A DNA stretch of 45,085 bases from Bacillota bacterium (GTDB taxonomy: Bacteria > Bacillota > Clostridia > Christensenellales > Borkfalkiaceae): positions 1 through 45,085 of the forward strand of contig QAKE01000015.1 of NCBI GenBank assembly GCA_003343995.1, read 5' to 3'. Shown in pieces: positions 23,040-30,854 of this stretch; positions within the stretch are counted from its first letter, which is position 1; every line of letters begins with the position of its first letter. The translations under genes were made by a program, and so were the position numbers. The notes under the pieces were generated by a model that had not been told where the DNA came from, did no database searches, and saw only the letters and a list, made by a program, of their open reading frames with translations.

Positions 23040-24281
23040 TCAATACAACGATTTTTTGGTTTTTTTAAGATAGAGGAAAAAGCACAGAGCCACCGCCGCG
23101 GAAACGAAACAGACGCCGCAAAGCAAGCAAAACACCCCCGACCAGCCGGCGGAATCGGCAAGCGCCCCCAGCCCGTAGGAGCTGAGCGTGCTGCCCACGT
23201 AACAGCAGCCGTTGAGAATGCCGGCGAGCCTTCCGGAATTGAACTTTCCTCTGAGATACAGGGGCATCATGCTGGTGATGACGTTGTTCGAGGCGTGCAT
23301 CAGCAGTTCCACGACGCCGAAGAGCAGCAGCACCGCGATCCAAACCGACGTATTCAAAAGCAGCAAAACCCCGACGATGCACACGCCCGCCGCAAATAAC
23401 AGCACGCCGGCGAGCGACACGAAATCGCCGATGACTTTATGCATCTGCGCGGAAAACACCGCGCCGAAGATGCCGAGCACCGGCAGCACGAGGGTGAGCA
23501 CGATGGACAGGCTGTCCGGCAGGGAATAGCTTTCTTTCAATATGGCGGGCACCCACGTTTGCAGCCCGTCCTTCGCAAGGTTGGTAATCGCGGCGAAAAG
23601 CGCCATGATGACCACGCTCACCGCGAGCACCGCGGGCAAGCGTCCTTTCTTTTCGGAAACGGGAACGGCCTCCTCGGCGGTCGGAAGGGCGCCCTCCGCC
23701 CCCTGCCGAGGCGAACTCTTTTTCGGCGCGCAATAAAAAATCAGCCACACCGCGCCCACCGCGACGAGCACGGCGGCGGCGATGATGAAGATCAGCTCGA
23801 ACACGCCCAAATGCGCCAGCAACGCGCTGAGAGAATAGGTGATGAGCGTGCCGACGGAAACGGTTGTGGACATCACGATGATCGCCTTATTCATCAACGC
23901 GCCGTCGAGATTTTCGCTCAATACGCATATCAGGGAGCTCCACAGCACCGATTGCAAAATGCCGTTTAAAAGCCACATATATTTCAATGCGGCAAAGGGC
24001 GCGCCGAAATACACCGCCGCGTTGATAATCGCCGAACCGAAGAGCGCGGCGGCGAGCACGACGCGCTTGGGATAATACTTGCAAAACAAGCCGTTTACGA
24101 TCTGCCCCGCCCCGTACGCGAAGAAAAAGCAGGTGGTGACCAGCCCGCTTTCCGCATGCGTCACGCCGAAAGCGCTTTCGATGAGCGTAATATTTGCGTT
24201 ATAGCCGTATCTGCCGAAATACGCCGCGGTATAGATCAGCCAGCATAAAAAAATCAGCCGCTTTTGTTTGGATATGGACAT
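23040..24281 (-). CDS. MFS transporter of the organophosphate:phosphate antiporter type
   Basis: A 413-residue transporter with about 12 membrane helices and a central cytoplasmic loop (about 190-215). It resembles the OPA family (GlpT, UhpT), shown by YFGRYGYNANITLIESAFG with Arg24 where GlpT has a substrate-binding arginine, and KDGLQTWVPAILKE in helix 7, where a Lys stands near the second GlpT arginine. OPA members exchange sugar or glycerol phosphates for phosphate. The start lies 3 nt after the stop of a PhnP-like hydrolase, so the pair probably handles one organophosphate. The exact substrate is unknown. Confidence 0.87.
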   Translation of the reverse strand: MSISKQKRLIFLCWLIYTAAYFGRYGYNANITLIESAFGVTHAESGLVTTCFFFAYGAGQIVNGLFCKYYPKRVVLAAALFGSAIINAAVYFGAPFAALKYMWLLNGILQSVLWSSLICVLSENLDGALMNKAIIVMSTTVSVGTLITYSLSALLAHLGVFELIFIIAAAVLVAVGAVWLIFYCAPKKSSPRQGAEGALPTAEEAVPVSEKKGRLPAVLAVSVVIMALFAAITNLAKDGLQTWVPAILKESYSLPDSLSIVLTLVLPVLGIFGAVFSAQMHKVIGDFVSLAGVLLFAAGVCIVGVLLLLNTSVWIAVLLLFGVVELLMHASNNVITSMMPLYLRGKFNSGRLAGILNGCCYVGSTLSSYGLGALADSAGWSGVFCLLCGVCFVSAAVALCFFLYLKKTKKSLY

Positions 24282-24284
24282 CGC

Positions 24285-25127
24285 TTACAATCGCACCTCC
24301 CAACCGTCGTACGCCACCGAAACGCCGATAGGGGCGAAACGGCGCTCCAGCTCCCCGTGCGTCATTGCGCCGTTATGGGAAAAATGCGTGACGGCGAACC
24401 TCGCGTCCTTCTTTACGAAATCGCACTTTCTCAGGCGGGCGACGAGCTCCTCGCATTCCTTTGCGCCCATGTGCGTGCCCTCTTTGCCGAAAGAGAGCTT
24501 GCCGTTGGTGCAGTCGAGGGAAATAAAATCGATTTTAACGCCGAGCTTTTCCAAAAACGCGAAGTTTTCCTCGTATAAATACCCCGTGTCGTTGCATTGC
24601 ATAAACGCCTTATCGCCCTGTTTTATGAGGAAGAAAAGGGCGTTTTCCCCGTAGGCGTGTTTCGCCTTTAACGCGTAGATTTCATAATCGCCCGATTTCA
24701 CGCTTTCAAAAGGCGCCATCACGTTCCACGCGATCGCATTGTCGACCTCGGGCTCGAAAGGCTCGTACGACGCGGCGCGCAAATACCCTTCCTTCACCTT
24801 TTCGTTGCAGTAAACGTCGAGCTTGGGGCTTTGCATTTCCCGCCCGTAATACGTTCCGCGCAGGCTCAGCTCCATGGGGTAAAAATGATCCATGTGCGAA
24901 TGGGTGACGAGCAGCGTATGCACCTTGGACAGATCCAGCCCGTAAGCCAGCTTATGCAGGTATGTATCGGACGGCAGATCGATGAGCAGGTCGTCGTTGA
25001 CGAGGATCTGCGAGCGGGTGCGGACGTCTTTCTCCCCGAGCGCCGCCGCCTTTTTACAATGCGCGCAATTGCAGAACACCGCCGGCCAGCCTTCCGCCGC
25101 GGCGGTTCCCAAAAATTTAACGTTCAT
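24285..25127 (-). CDS. Metallo-beta-lactamase-fold hydrolase, PhnP-like
   Basis: A 280-residue metallo-hydrolase. The metal motif THSHMDH is near residues 93-99, and the N-terminal GTAAAEGWPAVFCNCAHC carries the Cys-rich site seen in PhnP-type phosphodiesterases. PhnP itself opens cyclic ribose phosphates in phosphonate breakdown, but no phn genes are visible here, so a different phosphoester is likely. ATG at 25127 follows GGGAGG, and a reading-frame extension to 25181 runs into the promoter. It is cotranscribed with the organophosphate-type transporter downstream. Confidence 0.85.
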   Translation of the reverse strand: MNVKFLGTAAAEGWPAVFCNCAHCKKAAALGEKDVRTRSQILVNDDLLIDLPSDTYLHKLAYGLDLSKVHTLLVTHSHMDHFYPMELSLRGTYYGREMQSPKLDVYCNEKVKEGYLRAASYEPFEPEVDNAIAWNVMAPFESVKSGDYEIYALKAKHAYGENALFFLIKQGDKAFMQCNDTGYLYEENFAFLEKLGVKIDFISLDCTNGKLSFGKEGTHMGAKECEELVARLRKCDFVKKDARFAVTHFSHNGAMTHGELERRFAPIGVSVAYDGWEVRL

Positions 25128-25152
25128 CGTTTTTCCTCCCGTGAATACGACC

Positions 25153-25181
25153 ATTATAGCACTTCCGTACGGTAAAAGCAA
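25153..25181 (-). promoter_or_regulatory. Promoter of the MBL-MFS operon
   Basis: On the minus strand TTGCTT (25181-25176), 17 nt, TATAAT (25158-25153). The spacer contains the palindrome CCGTACGG (25165-25172). Confidence 0.7.
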
Positions 25182-25240
25182 TCGAAAACCGTATCAATTG
25201 TTTGCGTTTTTTTGCACAATGATTTTGTTTTTTTATATAA

Positions 25241-25278
25241 CGAACAGCCCCCGCGCATTTTTGCGCGGGGGCTGTTCG
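25241..25278 (-). terminator. 17-bp hairpin after the small unknown gene
   Basis: A perfect 17-bp stem (25241-25257 with 25262-25278) and TTTT loop lies 9 nt after the stop codon of the gene at 25288. No T-run follows directly on either strand, so it may act as an imperfect terminator or a 3'-end stabiliser. Confidence 0.6.
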
Positions 25279-25287
25279 CCGGCGGTC

Positions 25288-25575
25288 TCATTCGCCGCGG
25301 TTTTCCAGTTTTTCGTATAAAAAGTGCGGAAGCCGCAGCTTTGCGCCGTAGTTTTCAAAATAGGCGCGCACTTCTTTTAAAATACCGTATACGCCGTCGT
25401 ACGGGGCGAAGGCGCTTTTGCCCTCGGCGTACTCCGTTTCGCACATCGGCAATAAGGTGGCGGCGTCCAGCAAGTCGTCCAACGCCGAAAACAGCGTTTC
25501 CTTTTCCCGCTGCAGCGCGTTATACCGCGCGCGCAGATACCGCAAATCGTTTTCCATCATCTCCGCTTTATGCAT
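25288..25575 (-). CDS. Small protein of unknown function
   Basis: A 95-residue soluble protein with a helical, charged N-terminal half (MENDLRYLRARYNALQREKETLF) that may form a short coiled coil, followed by a region rich in Tyr and Pro. No family was recognised. ATG at 25575 is preferred because AGAGGT lies 7 nt before it; an ATG at 25581 is too close to that site. A promoter with a dyad around the -10 (25603-25625) and a strong hairpin after the gene support a real, separately regulated gene. Confidence 0.75.
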   Translation of the reverse strand: MHKAEMMENDLRYLRARYNALQREKETLFSALDDLLDAATLLPMCETEYAEGKSAFAPYDGVYGILKEVRAYFENYGAKLRLPHFLYEKLENRGE

Positions 25576-25602
25576 ATACATACCTCTTTCGGTTTAACGT
25601 TA

Positions 25603-25625
25603 CGAAACGATTATACCACGTTTCG
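25603..25625 (-). promoter_or_regulatory. -10 element flanked by a 7-bp inverted repeat
   Basis: On the minus strand an extended -10, TGGTATAAT (TATAAT at 25615-25610), lies between CGAAACG (25603-25609 on the plus strand) and CGTTTCG (25619-25625). A repressor bound to the dyad would cover the -10. No good -35 was found. Confidence 0.55.
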
Positions 25626-25659
25626 CCTAAAAAGCGAGGACTCGATTTGTCGAAAAAAT

Positions 25660-27273
25660 TTACCGTAAAATTCGTACGATTACGCCTTCGGGCGAATCGA
25701 CGGCGGTATGCACCGTACCATCTTGCCGCAAAACGTGCTCCACCGTCAGCGTTCCGCGGGGCGTGGGCAGCGTTCCCTTCACCCGTTTAAGACCGCCGAG
25801 GCGGGGGCGCACCGTCACCCGCGCGCAGCCGACTTCCTCTATTTTCACGCCGAGCACCGTTTCCGCAAGGAAGGGGATCACCCCCGCCGACCAGCCGTGG
25901 CAAAGGCTGTGGCGGAAGCCCTTGTAGCACTCCTTGCCGAAATCGCCGTGAATATCCCTTTTTCCGTCCTTGCGCATTTCGTCGATGCCGAAGGCGTTTT
26001 CCGCCCAAGCGGTATCGAAATCTTCCCAAAACGTTGTCGCGCCGAGGGCGAGCATTCCGCCGTAATATTTTTTCATCGCGTCGAGGGCGCACGCCGCGCC
26101 GCCGTATTCCGCCATCGCCGTGAGGACGGGGTAGGACATAAAGGTGGAAAGCCCCCTTTCGCCCCCGCGCAGAATCACCTCTTTATCGACAAACGCGCCC
26201 GCCCACGCGCCGAGGGCGGCGATTTGCTTTTGCAGGCGCACGGGGCAGGGGTTTTTATGTAATCTGAGGAGAATATCGTCGCATTCCGCGCCGCTCTCCC
26301 CCGCCGCGGCGAGCAGGTTTTTCGCCTTTTTCACCGCGATTCGCGTTAAAAAGTTCATGCCGGAAAGAAGCTCTTCCTTCTTTTCTTCCGGATCGCCCTG
26401 CGCCCATCGGGAGGGCCAGTCGATAAAATCGCTCGGATACGCCGTAACGCCGTCCTCGCCCACGCAGCCGGAAATCTGCTTTACCAGCCCGCGGATATAG
26501 GGCAGCTGCGCCTTCACGTAGCCGACGTCGCCGCCGAAAAGGTATTCGTCGTGCAGTATCGTCAGCCACCAAAGCGAATACGCGGGCATGCCGACCACCC
26601 ATTCGGGCAGGGGATTTTCCTCCCGCGCGAAGGTCAGGCAGTTTTTCGTTTCCGGCACGTCGCCGAACAGGCAGTGCGCGGCGCGAAATTCCGGATACAA
26701 ATCGCCGATCCACACCAGACGGTCGCGCTTGACTCCGTCCCAGAAATAGCCGTTTTTCATGCAAAGCCGCAGGGTGTATGCCGCCGTGCGCCAGATTTCG
26801 TTGACGAGTTCGTCGTCGCATTCGAACGATCCGAGCTCTTCCCGCTCGTCGATATCGGCGGCGGCGACGATGCTTTTCAGCCGCATACGCGCCCCCTCCT
26901 CGGTATCGATTCTCAAAAAGCGAAAGCCCGTCTGCCCGAAGGTCATATCGGAATAAGCGCGCAGCTCCGCCTTGAAATCGCGGTTGGAATGGTCGTTGCC
27001 CGCGTTCTTTTCGCCGAGCTCCGCGCACGTTTCCGAAACCGATTCGCCGAACCTGAGGCGAAGGGCGTTATTCCCCGCGCTCTCGAATGCGAGAATACGC
27101 GCCCCGCCGGAAAGCTCCTTTCCGTAATCGAGAATAATCGACGCCTTGCCGTCGATGCTCGTAAGATTCTTTTCCCTAAGCCCGATTTGCAGCGTCTGCT
27201 CCGTCAAAAGGGCGTCGGCGTTCTTCACGTCGCCCGCCGCGTAAACGATCCTCGCGGGATAAACGTATTTCAT
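25660..27273 (-). CDS. GH78-like alpha-L-rhamnosidase family protein
   Basis: A 537-residue protein resembling the (alpha/alpha)6 catalytic domain of glycoside hydrolase family 78. The active-site segment DGVKRDRLVWIGD is at residues 179-191, where the Asp residues match the conserved catalytic region; TTFWEDFDTAW and HSLCHGWSAG follow, then a C-terminal beta domain. It is shorter than many GH78 enzymes and has no signal peptide, so it probably acts in the cytosol on imported oligosaccharides or glycosides. Start ATG at 27273 follows GGGAGG. It is 36 nt after an S41 protease gene. Rhamnose specificity is inferred from the family and not proven. Confidence 0.82.
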   Translation of the reverse strand: MKYVYPARIVYAAGDVKNADALLTEQTLQIGLREKNLTSIDGKASIILDYGKELSGGARILAFESAGNNALRLRFGESVSETCAELGEKNAGNDHSNRDFKAELRAYSDMTFGQTGFRFLRIDTEEGARMRLKSIVAAADIDEREELGSFECDDELVNEIWRTAAYTLRLCMKNGYFWDGVKRDRLVWIGDLYPEFRAAHCLFGDVPETKNCLTFAREENPLPEWVVGMPAYSLWWLTILHDEYLFGGDVGYVKAQLPYIRGLVKQISGCVGEDGVTAYPSDFIDWPSRWAQGDPEEKKEELLSGMNFLTRIAVKKAKNLLAAAGESGAECDDILLRLHKNPCPVRLQKQIAALGAWAGAFVDKEVILRGGERGLSTFMSYPVLTAMAEYGGAACALDAMKKYYGGMLALGATTFWEDFDTAWAENAFGIDEMRKDGKRDIHGDFGKECYKGFRHSLCHGWSAGVIPFLAETVLGVKIEEVGCARVTVRPRLGGLKRVKGTLPTPRGTLTVEHVLRQDGTVHTAVDSPEGVIVRILR

Positions 27274-27309
27274 CCTTTTTCCTCCCTGCGCGGAAGACTT
27301 TCCGCGCCT

Positions 27310-28602
27310 TTATCCTTTCAAAATCTCTATCGCCCGAAGTAGTTCGGCGTCTTTGCCGGCGACGGGCGCGATTTCGTTTTCCGCCGCGGTGCCGATGCCC
27401 GTGCCGTGTATGCACGTTTCGCCGTCCGGCTGATAAACGTACGCCGTGGTCAGCTTCAACGCGCCGCCCCAATTGCTGACGTACGTGGTCTGCATGATGC
27501 CTTTGCCGAAGGTACGCGCCCGCCCGTCGGCGTTTTTCGTAATGACGATATTTCCGCCATCCGCCATGCCGTAGTATTGCAGCGCGCCGATCAGACATTC
27601 CGCGGCGGACGCCGTGCCGTCGTTCGCCAATATAACGAGCTCCTTCAGGCGGGCGTCGTATCGGTCGGCGGAGGTGTAAAACTTTTCCTCCGCGCCGCGC
27701 TTCGGCTTTGCCGAGGCGACGAGATTGACGCGCTTGCCGCTCGGAATAAAGTAGCTTGCGATTTCCGTGAGCACGTCCATATACCCGCCCCCGTTGTTCC
27801 TTAAATCGAGCACGAGGGCGCTTTTGCCGCGCGCAAACATAAACTCCAGCGCGTCGGCAAACTGCCCGACGGCGGGGTACATAAAGGAGGAAAAGGCGAT
27901 ATACGCCGTGTTTTCCGCCAGCTCCGCGATGCGCTTTTCCTCCGCCTGCGTTCCCGTCGGTTCGTTTGCGCCCTCCGCGCGGAACACGTACCCCGTGCCG
28001 CTGTCGGCGTAGCGCACGTAGCTTTCTTTAAAGCTCTCGCGCCGCAATTCGTAGCGCACGGGTTCGCCGTTATACGTAATATACAGATCGAAAGGCTCGT
28101 TTGCGGGCACGGCGGAAAGCGCCGCGGCAAATGCGGAATACCCGTTGATTTCCCTCTGTTCGCCGCCGTATTCCAGCGCCGTTATTCTGCCGCCCGCAAC
28201 TATGCCCGCGCGCTCCGCGGGGGAATTGCCGATGACGGAGAAGATCACCGCTTCGTCGGACGCGGAGGAAAAGGTCAGCCCCACGCCGAACTGATTGCCG
28301 TGGCTTGTGGCGACGACGTCGGCGTATTCCTTTTCGGAATAAAAGGCGGAATACCGATCGAGCGGCAGCCCCGCGACGAGCGCCTTTATAAGCTCCTCCG
28401 CGGTGTATTCCTTATAGCGCCCCGTCGTTTCGTCGTACACGGTATACTTGTCCGCGATCATTCCCGCCGCCCAGAGGAGGTATTTTTCCTCGCGGCTCAT
28501 CGTGAGATAGTAGGTGAAATACCCCGCAAAAAACAATATCGCCGCGAGGCATACGCCCAGCACGGCGAATACCGTCTTTTTAAACACGTCCTTTTTAGCC
28601 AT
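27310..28602 (-). CDS. S41-family carboxy-terminal processing protease with PDZ domain
   Basis: A 430-residue membrane-anchored protease. Residues 10-33 form a single membrane segment or uncleaved signal anchor, a PDZ domain lies at about 100-190, and the S41 catalytic domain follows with LVLDLRNNGGGYMDVL. The catalytic Ser332 is in NDGTASAAECL and the Lys367 is in FGKGIMQT, so the dyad is intact. Such enzymes cleave C-terminal ends of exported proteins, and some control signalling in spores or the envelope. It is 18 nt after the PucR-type gene, suggesting cotranscription. Confidence 0.92.
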   Translation of the reverse strand: MAKKDVFKKTVFAVLGVCLAAILFFAGYFTYYLTMSREEKYLLWAAGMIADKYTVYDETTGRYKEYTAEELIKALVAGLPLDRYSAFYSEKEYADVVATSHGNQFGVGLTFSSASDEAVIFSVIGNSPAERAGIVAGGRITALEYGGEQREINGYSAFAAALSAVPANEPFDLYITYNGEPVRYELRRESFKESYVRYADSGTGYVFRAEGANEPTGTQAEEKRIAELAENTAYIAFSSFMYPAVGQFADALEFMFARGKSALVLDLRNNGGGYMDVLTEIASYFIPSGKRVNLVASAKPKRGAEEKFYTSADRYDARLKELVILANDGTASAAECLIGALQYYGMADGGNIVITKNADGRARTFGKGIMQTTYVSNWGGALKLTTAYVYQPDGETCIHGTGIGTAAENEIAPVAGKDAELLRAIEILKG

Positions 28603-28620
28603 TTACGCTCCCGTAATTTT

Positions 28621-29673
28621 TCAGCCGCGCAATTTAAACAGATAGGTGATGAGGCGGAAGGTCATCGCGTCGGAAAACTTGCGGATGTTGAGCCCCGTGG
28701 AGCGCTCTATCTTATCCAGCCTGTACATCAATGTATTGCGGTGCAGATATAATTTTCTCGAAGTTTCGCTCATGGTAAGCGAGTTTTCCAAAAACTCCTC
28801 GGCGGTGTTGAGCATTTCCTCGTCGGAAAATACGCTCTTCGCGTCGCTGTCGAGCAGAATTTCGAGATATTCGTTCAACTTGAATTTGGGAATATCCTCC
28901 AGCATCTTCACCAGAATGAATTCCTTAAAGGTATGTACCTCCCCCTTGGAGTTCATGGCGGTGCTCATGCGGAGCGTGGTCATCGCCTGCTGATAAGAGG
29001 CGCTCGCCTCCGCCAGAGAGGACACCCTGCCCCCCACCGCGATGCTCACGTTCACCCCCGTTTCCTCCAGAATGGACTGCTGCAAAAAGCCGGCGTATTC
29101 CGCGGCGGACTGATATTCGTTGTCGCTCGCCTCGTCGATGAATTTCACGAACACCGCGATACCCTCCTCCATTTCCAGCGCGGCGTCGGAGGCGTTGGTG
29201 GAAAAATTGCTGAGCACGTTGATGATCTCCGCGTTTTTGTTGTCCCTGTTCGCCACCACCATCACGTAGGTTTCCAGCGGCGGCACGGCGTATTTGCGCA
29301 TGTATTTCTGCACCTGCGGGCGGTTGCACTCGCCGAGCAAAATCATTTTAAGATACTCCGCCTGCGAAAGCTGCAGCTCGCGGTTGGAGGAATTTTCGAT
29401 TAAATTCAGAATGAGATAAGCGTAGTTTTTTTCCGTTTCGCCCACGCCGTCGATCATGCCGACGAGCCGCGCGTTTTTATATTTCAAGCGGAAAAACGTG
29501 CGGTTGTTCGCCGCGTCGGCAAACACGCTTTCAAACTGCGGATCGGAAGGCTCTATCGGGCACGGGTTGTCCGACGTGCTGATGACGTATTTCATGCTTT
29601 CGGCGTAAACGGTGATGTTTATGCCGGTTTTTTCTTTGATGGAATTGAGCAGTATATTGAGTTCGGAATCCAT
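28621..29673 (-). CDS. PucR/CdaR-type transcriptional regulator
   Basis: A 350-residue regulator ending in the PucR-type helix-turn-helix (about 305-335, SETSRKLYLHRNTLMYRLDK), which is typical of CdaR and PucR. The central part resembles a degenerate GGDEF-like domain, and the N-terminal part may sense a ligand. Family members control sugar-acid, purine or stress genes. It has its own promoter at 29706-29734 and GGGAGG before the start, and it precedes the S41 protease and GH78 genes, its likely but unproven targets. Confidence 0.87.
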   Translation of the reverse strand: MDSELNILLNSIKEKTGINITVYAESMKYVISTSDNPCPIEPSDPQFESVFADAANNRTFFRLKYKNARLVGMIDGVGETEKNYAYLILNLIENSSNRELQLSQAEYLKMILLGECNRPQVQKYMRKYAVPPLETYVMVVANRDNKNAEIINVLSNFSTNASDAALEMEEGIAVFVKFIDEASDNEYQSAAEYAGFLQQSILEETGVNVSIAVGGRVSSLAEASASYQQAMTTLRMSTAMNSKGEVHTFKEFILVKMLEDIPKFKLNEYLEILLDSDAKSVFSDEEMLNTAEEFLENSLTMSETSRKLYLHRNTLMYRLDKIERSTGLNIRKFSDAMTFRLITYLFKLRG

Positions 29674-29705
29674 AACTCCCTCCCTTTTTGCGGCGGTATA
29701 TATCT

Positions 29706-29734
29706 ATTTTAACCGATTTGCGGCGATTTGACAA
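29706..29734 (-). promoter_or_regulatory. Promoter of the pucR-S41-GH78 run
   Basis: On the minus strand TTGTCA (29734-29729), 17 nt, TAAAAT (29711-29706). The bases from the -35 onward (TTGTCAAATCGCC) nearly match those in the promoter of the upstream exporter gene. Confidence 0.65.
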
Positions 29735-29747
29735 CCTTTTTTCTTTT

Positions 29748-30593
29748 TTAGTTAAAAATCAGCAAAAAATAGCCCAGAATCACGCTGAACGCGAAGAGCG
29801 CGGCGAGCACGAAGAGGTTCTTTTTCCACGCCGCGCGGTTGCGGAAAATGAGCGCCAGCCCGATGCCGGCGTTTGCCGAAAGCCCCGCCGCGAGGGCGGC
29901 GAAACCGATCGCGCCGAGAGTGTAGCTCTGCGCCAGCACGACGGACGCGGCGCAGTTGGGCACGAGCCCGACGAGCGCGGCGACGAGGGGCTGCAACGCG
30001 GCGTTGGCGTTCAGAAAGGACGATATTTTATCCTCTCCGATGAGAAAGATCATCGTGCCGAAGGCGAAATTTACCAAAAAAACGAACAGCAATATCTTTG
30101 CGGCGTGCAGCAGAGGATGCAGAAAATACTTCTGCCAGCCGCCCTCGGGCTGTTCGCCGCACTCCACGCACGCGCCCGTCCCCTCGGCGACGACGGCTCG
30201 CTCCTTTTTGCGCAGCAAAAAGTTGACGAGATACCCCACGCCTATGCCGTATACCAGCTTGATCGCCACCAGCAGCAGCGTGCTCCCGATGGGCGCGCCG
30301 TTAGAAAGCAGTACGATGAGTCCCTCGTCGGAGGCGGAAAGAAAGATGGCGAGCAGCGTTCCCGTGGTGATCAAACGGTTTTCGTATAATTTGGCGTACA
30401 TGGCGGAAAAGCCGCATTCCGGCACGATGCCCGCGAGCGCGCCCACCGCTGGCGCAAACCTGCCGCTGAGCAGTTTTTGCAGCCTTTTCGCGGCGGCGCC
30501 GCTTTCGATGATTTCCAACAGCAGATAAATCAAAAACAAAAACGGAAATATTTTTAAACTATCGACGAGCGCGTCGAGAAAAACGTCCCACAT
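29748..30593 (-). CDS. Putative 10-TM heavy-metal exporter (ArsP_2 type)
   Basis: A 281-residue protein with about 8-10 membrane helices in two similar halves. Each half has a conserved glycine/cysteine turn, GALAGIVPECGFSAMYAKL and ALVGLVPNCAASVVLA, which is the mark of the putative 10-TM manganese/heavy-metal transporter group related to ArsP. A cysteine pair (CVECG) sits in the middle loop. The cargo is not known. ATG at 30593 lies 7 nt after the -10 and has no Shine-Dalgarno, so the mRNA is predicted to be leaderless. No terminator separates it from the downstream PucR gene. Confidence 0.8.
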   Translation of the reverse strand: MWDVFLDALVDSLKIFPFLFLIYLLLEIIESGAAAKRLQKLLSGRFAPAVGALAGIVPECGFSAMYAKLYENRLITTGTLLAIFLSASDEGLIVLLSNGAPIGSTLLLVAIKLVYGIGVGYLVNFLLRKKERAVVAEGTGACVECGEQPEGGWQKYFLHPLLHAAKILLFVFLVNFAFGTMIFLIGEDKISSFLNANAALQPLVAALVGLVPNCAASVVLAQSYTLGAIGFAALAAGLSANAGIGLALIFRNRAAWKKNLFVLAALFAFSVILGYFLLIFN

Positions 30594-30600
30594 AACAGAT

Positions 30601-30629
30601 ATGATACGCCGCGGCGGGCGATTTGTCAA
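30601..30629 (-). promoter_or_regulatory. Promoter of the metal exporter gene, predicts a leaderless mRNA
   Basis: On the minus strand TTGACA (30629-30624), 17 nt, TATCAT (30606-30601). The start codon follows after only 7 nt. Confidence 0.65.
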
Positions 30630-30684
30630 CGTTTTTTTCGATTTGCGCGCTTATCGTCAAAATCTTTGAAAATGCGCGAAATAC

Positions 30685-30737
30685 CCGACGGCGGCAAAAC
30701 GCGAAAATCTGCCCAGCAGCCGTCCGACGGTGTAAAA
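30685..30737. repeat. 53-bp GC-rich direct repeat, copy 1
   Basis: It begins CCGACGGCGGCAAAACGCGA and ends CCGTCCGACGG plus an A-rich tail. It is nearly identical to the copy at 30764-30816. Each copy contains CCGTC-C-GACGG, a small palindrome. The stretch 30630-30853 contains no gene. Confidence 0.75.
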
Positions 30738-30763
30738 ACACAAAAAGCTCGCTCAACTTACCT

Positions 30764-30816
30764 CCGACGGCGGCAAAACGCGAAAAAACCGCCCAACAGC
30801 CGTCCGACGGCATAAA
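30764..30816. repeat. 53-bp GC-rich direct repeat, copy 2
   Basis: This is the second copy of the repeat at 30685-30737, 26 bp further on. It differs at a few positions (for example GCCCAACAGC instead of GCCCAGCAGC). It runs into the A/T-tract of the following terminator. Confidence 0.75.
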
Positions 30817-30840
30817 AAAAGCCGCGCCCTCAGGCGCGGC
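30814..30840 (-). terminator. Intrinsic terminator of the MsmX-type ATPase gene
   Basis: GCCGCGCC (30821-30828) pairs with GGCGCGGC (30833-30840). On the minus strand seven T residues follow. Confidence 0.9.
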
Positions 30841-30854
30841 CTTTGCTATTTCGA

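Noticed and set aside
30685..30816. CRISPR array
   Set aside because: There are only two repeat units of 53 bp with a single 26-bp gap, and no cas gene.
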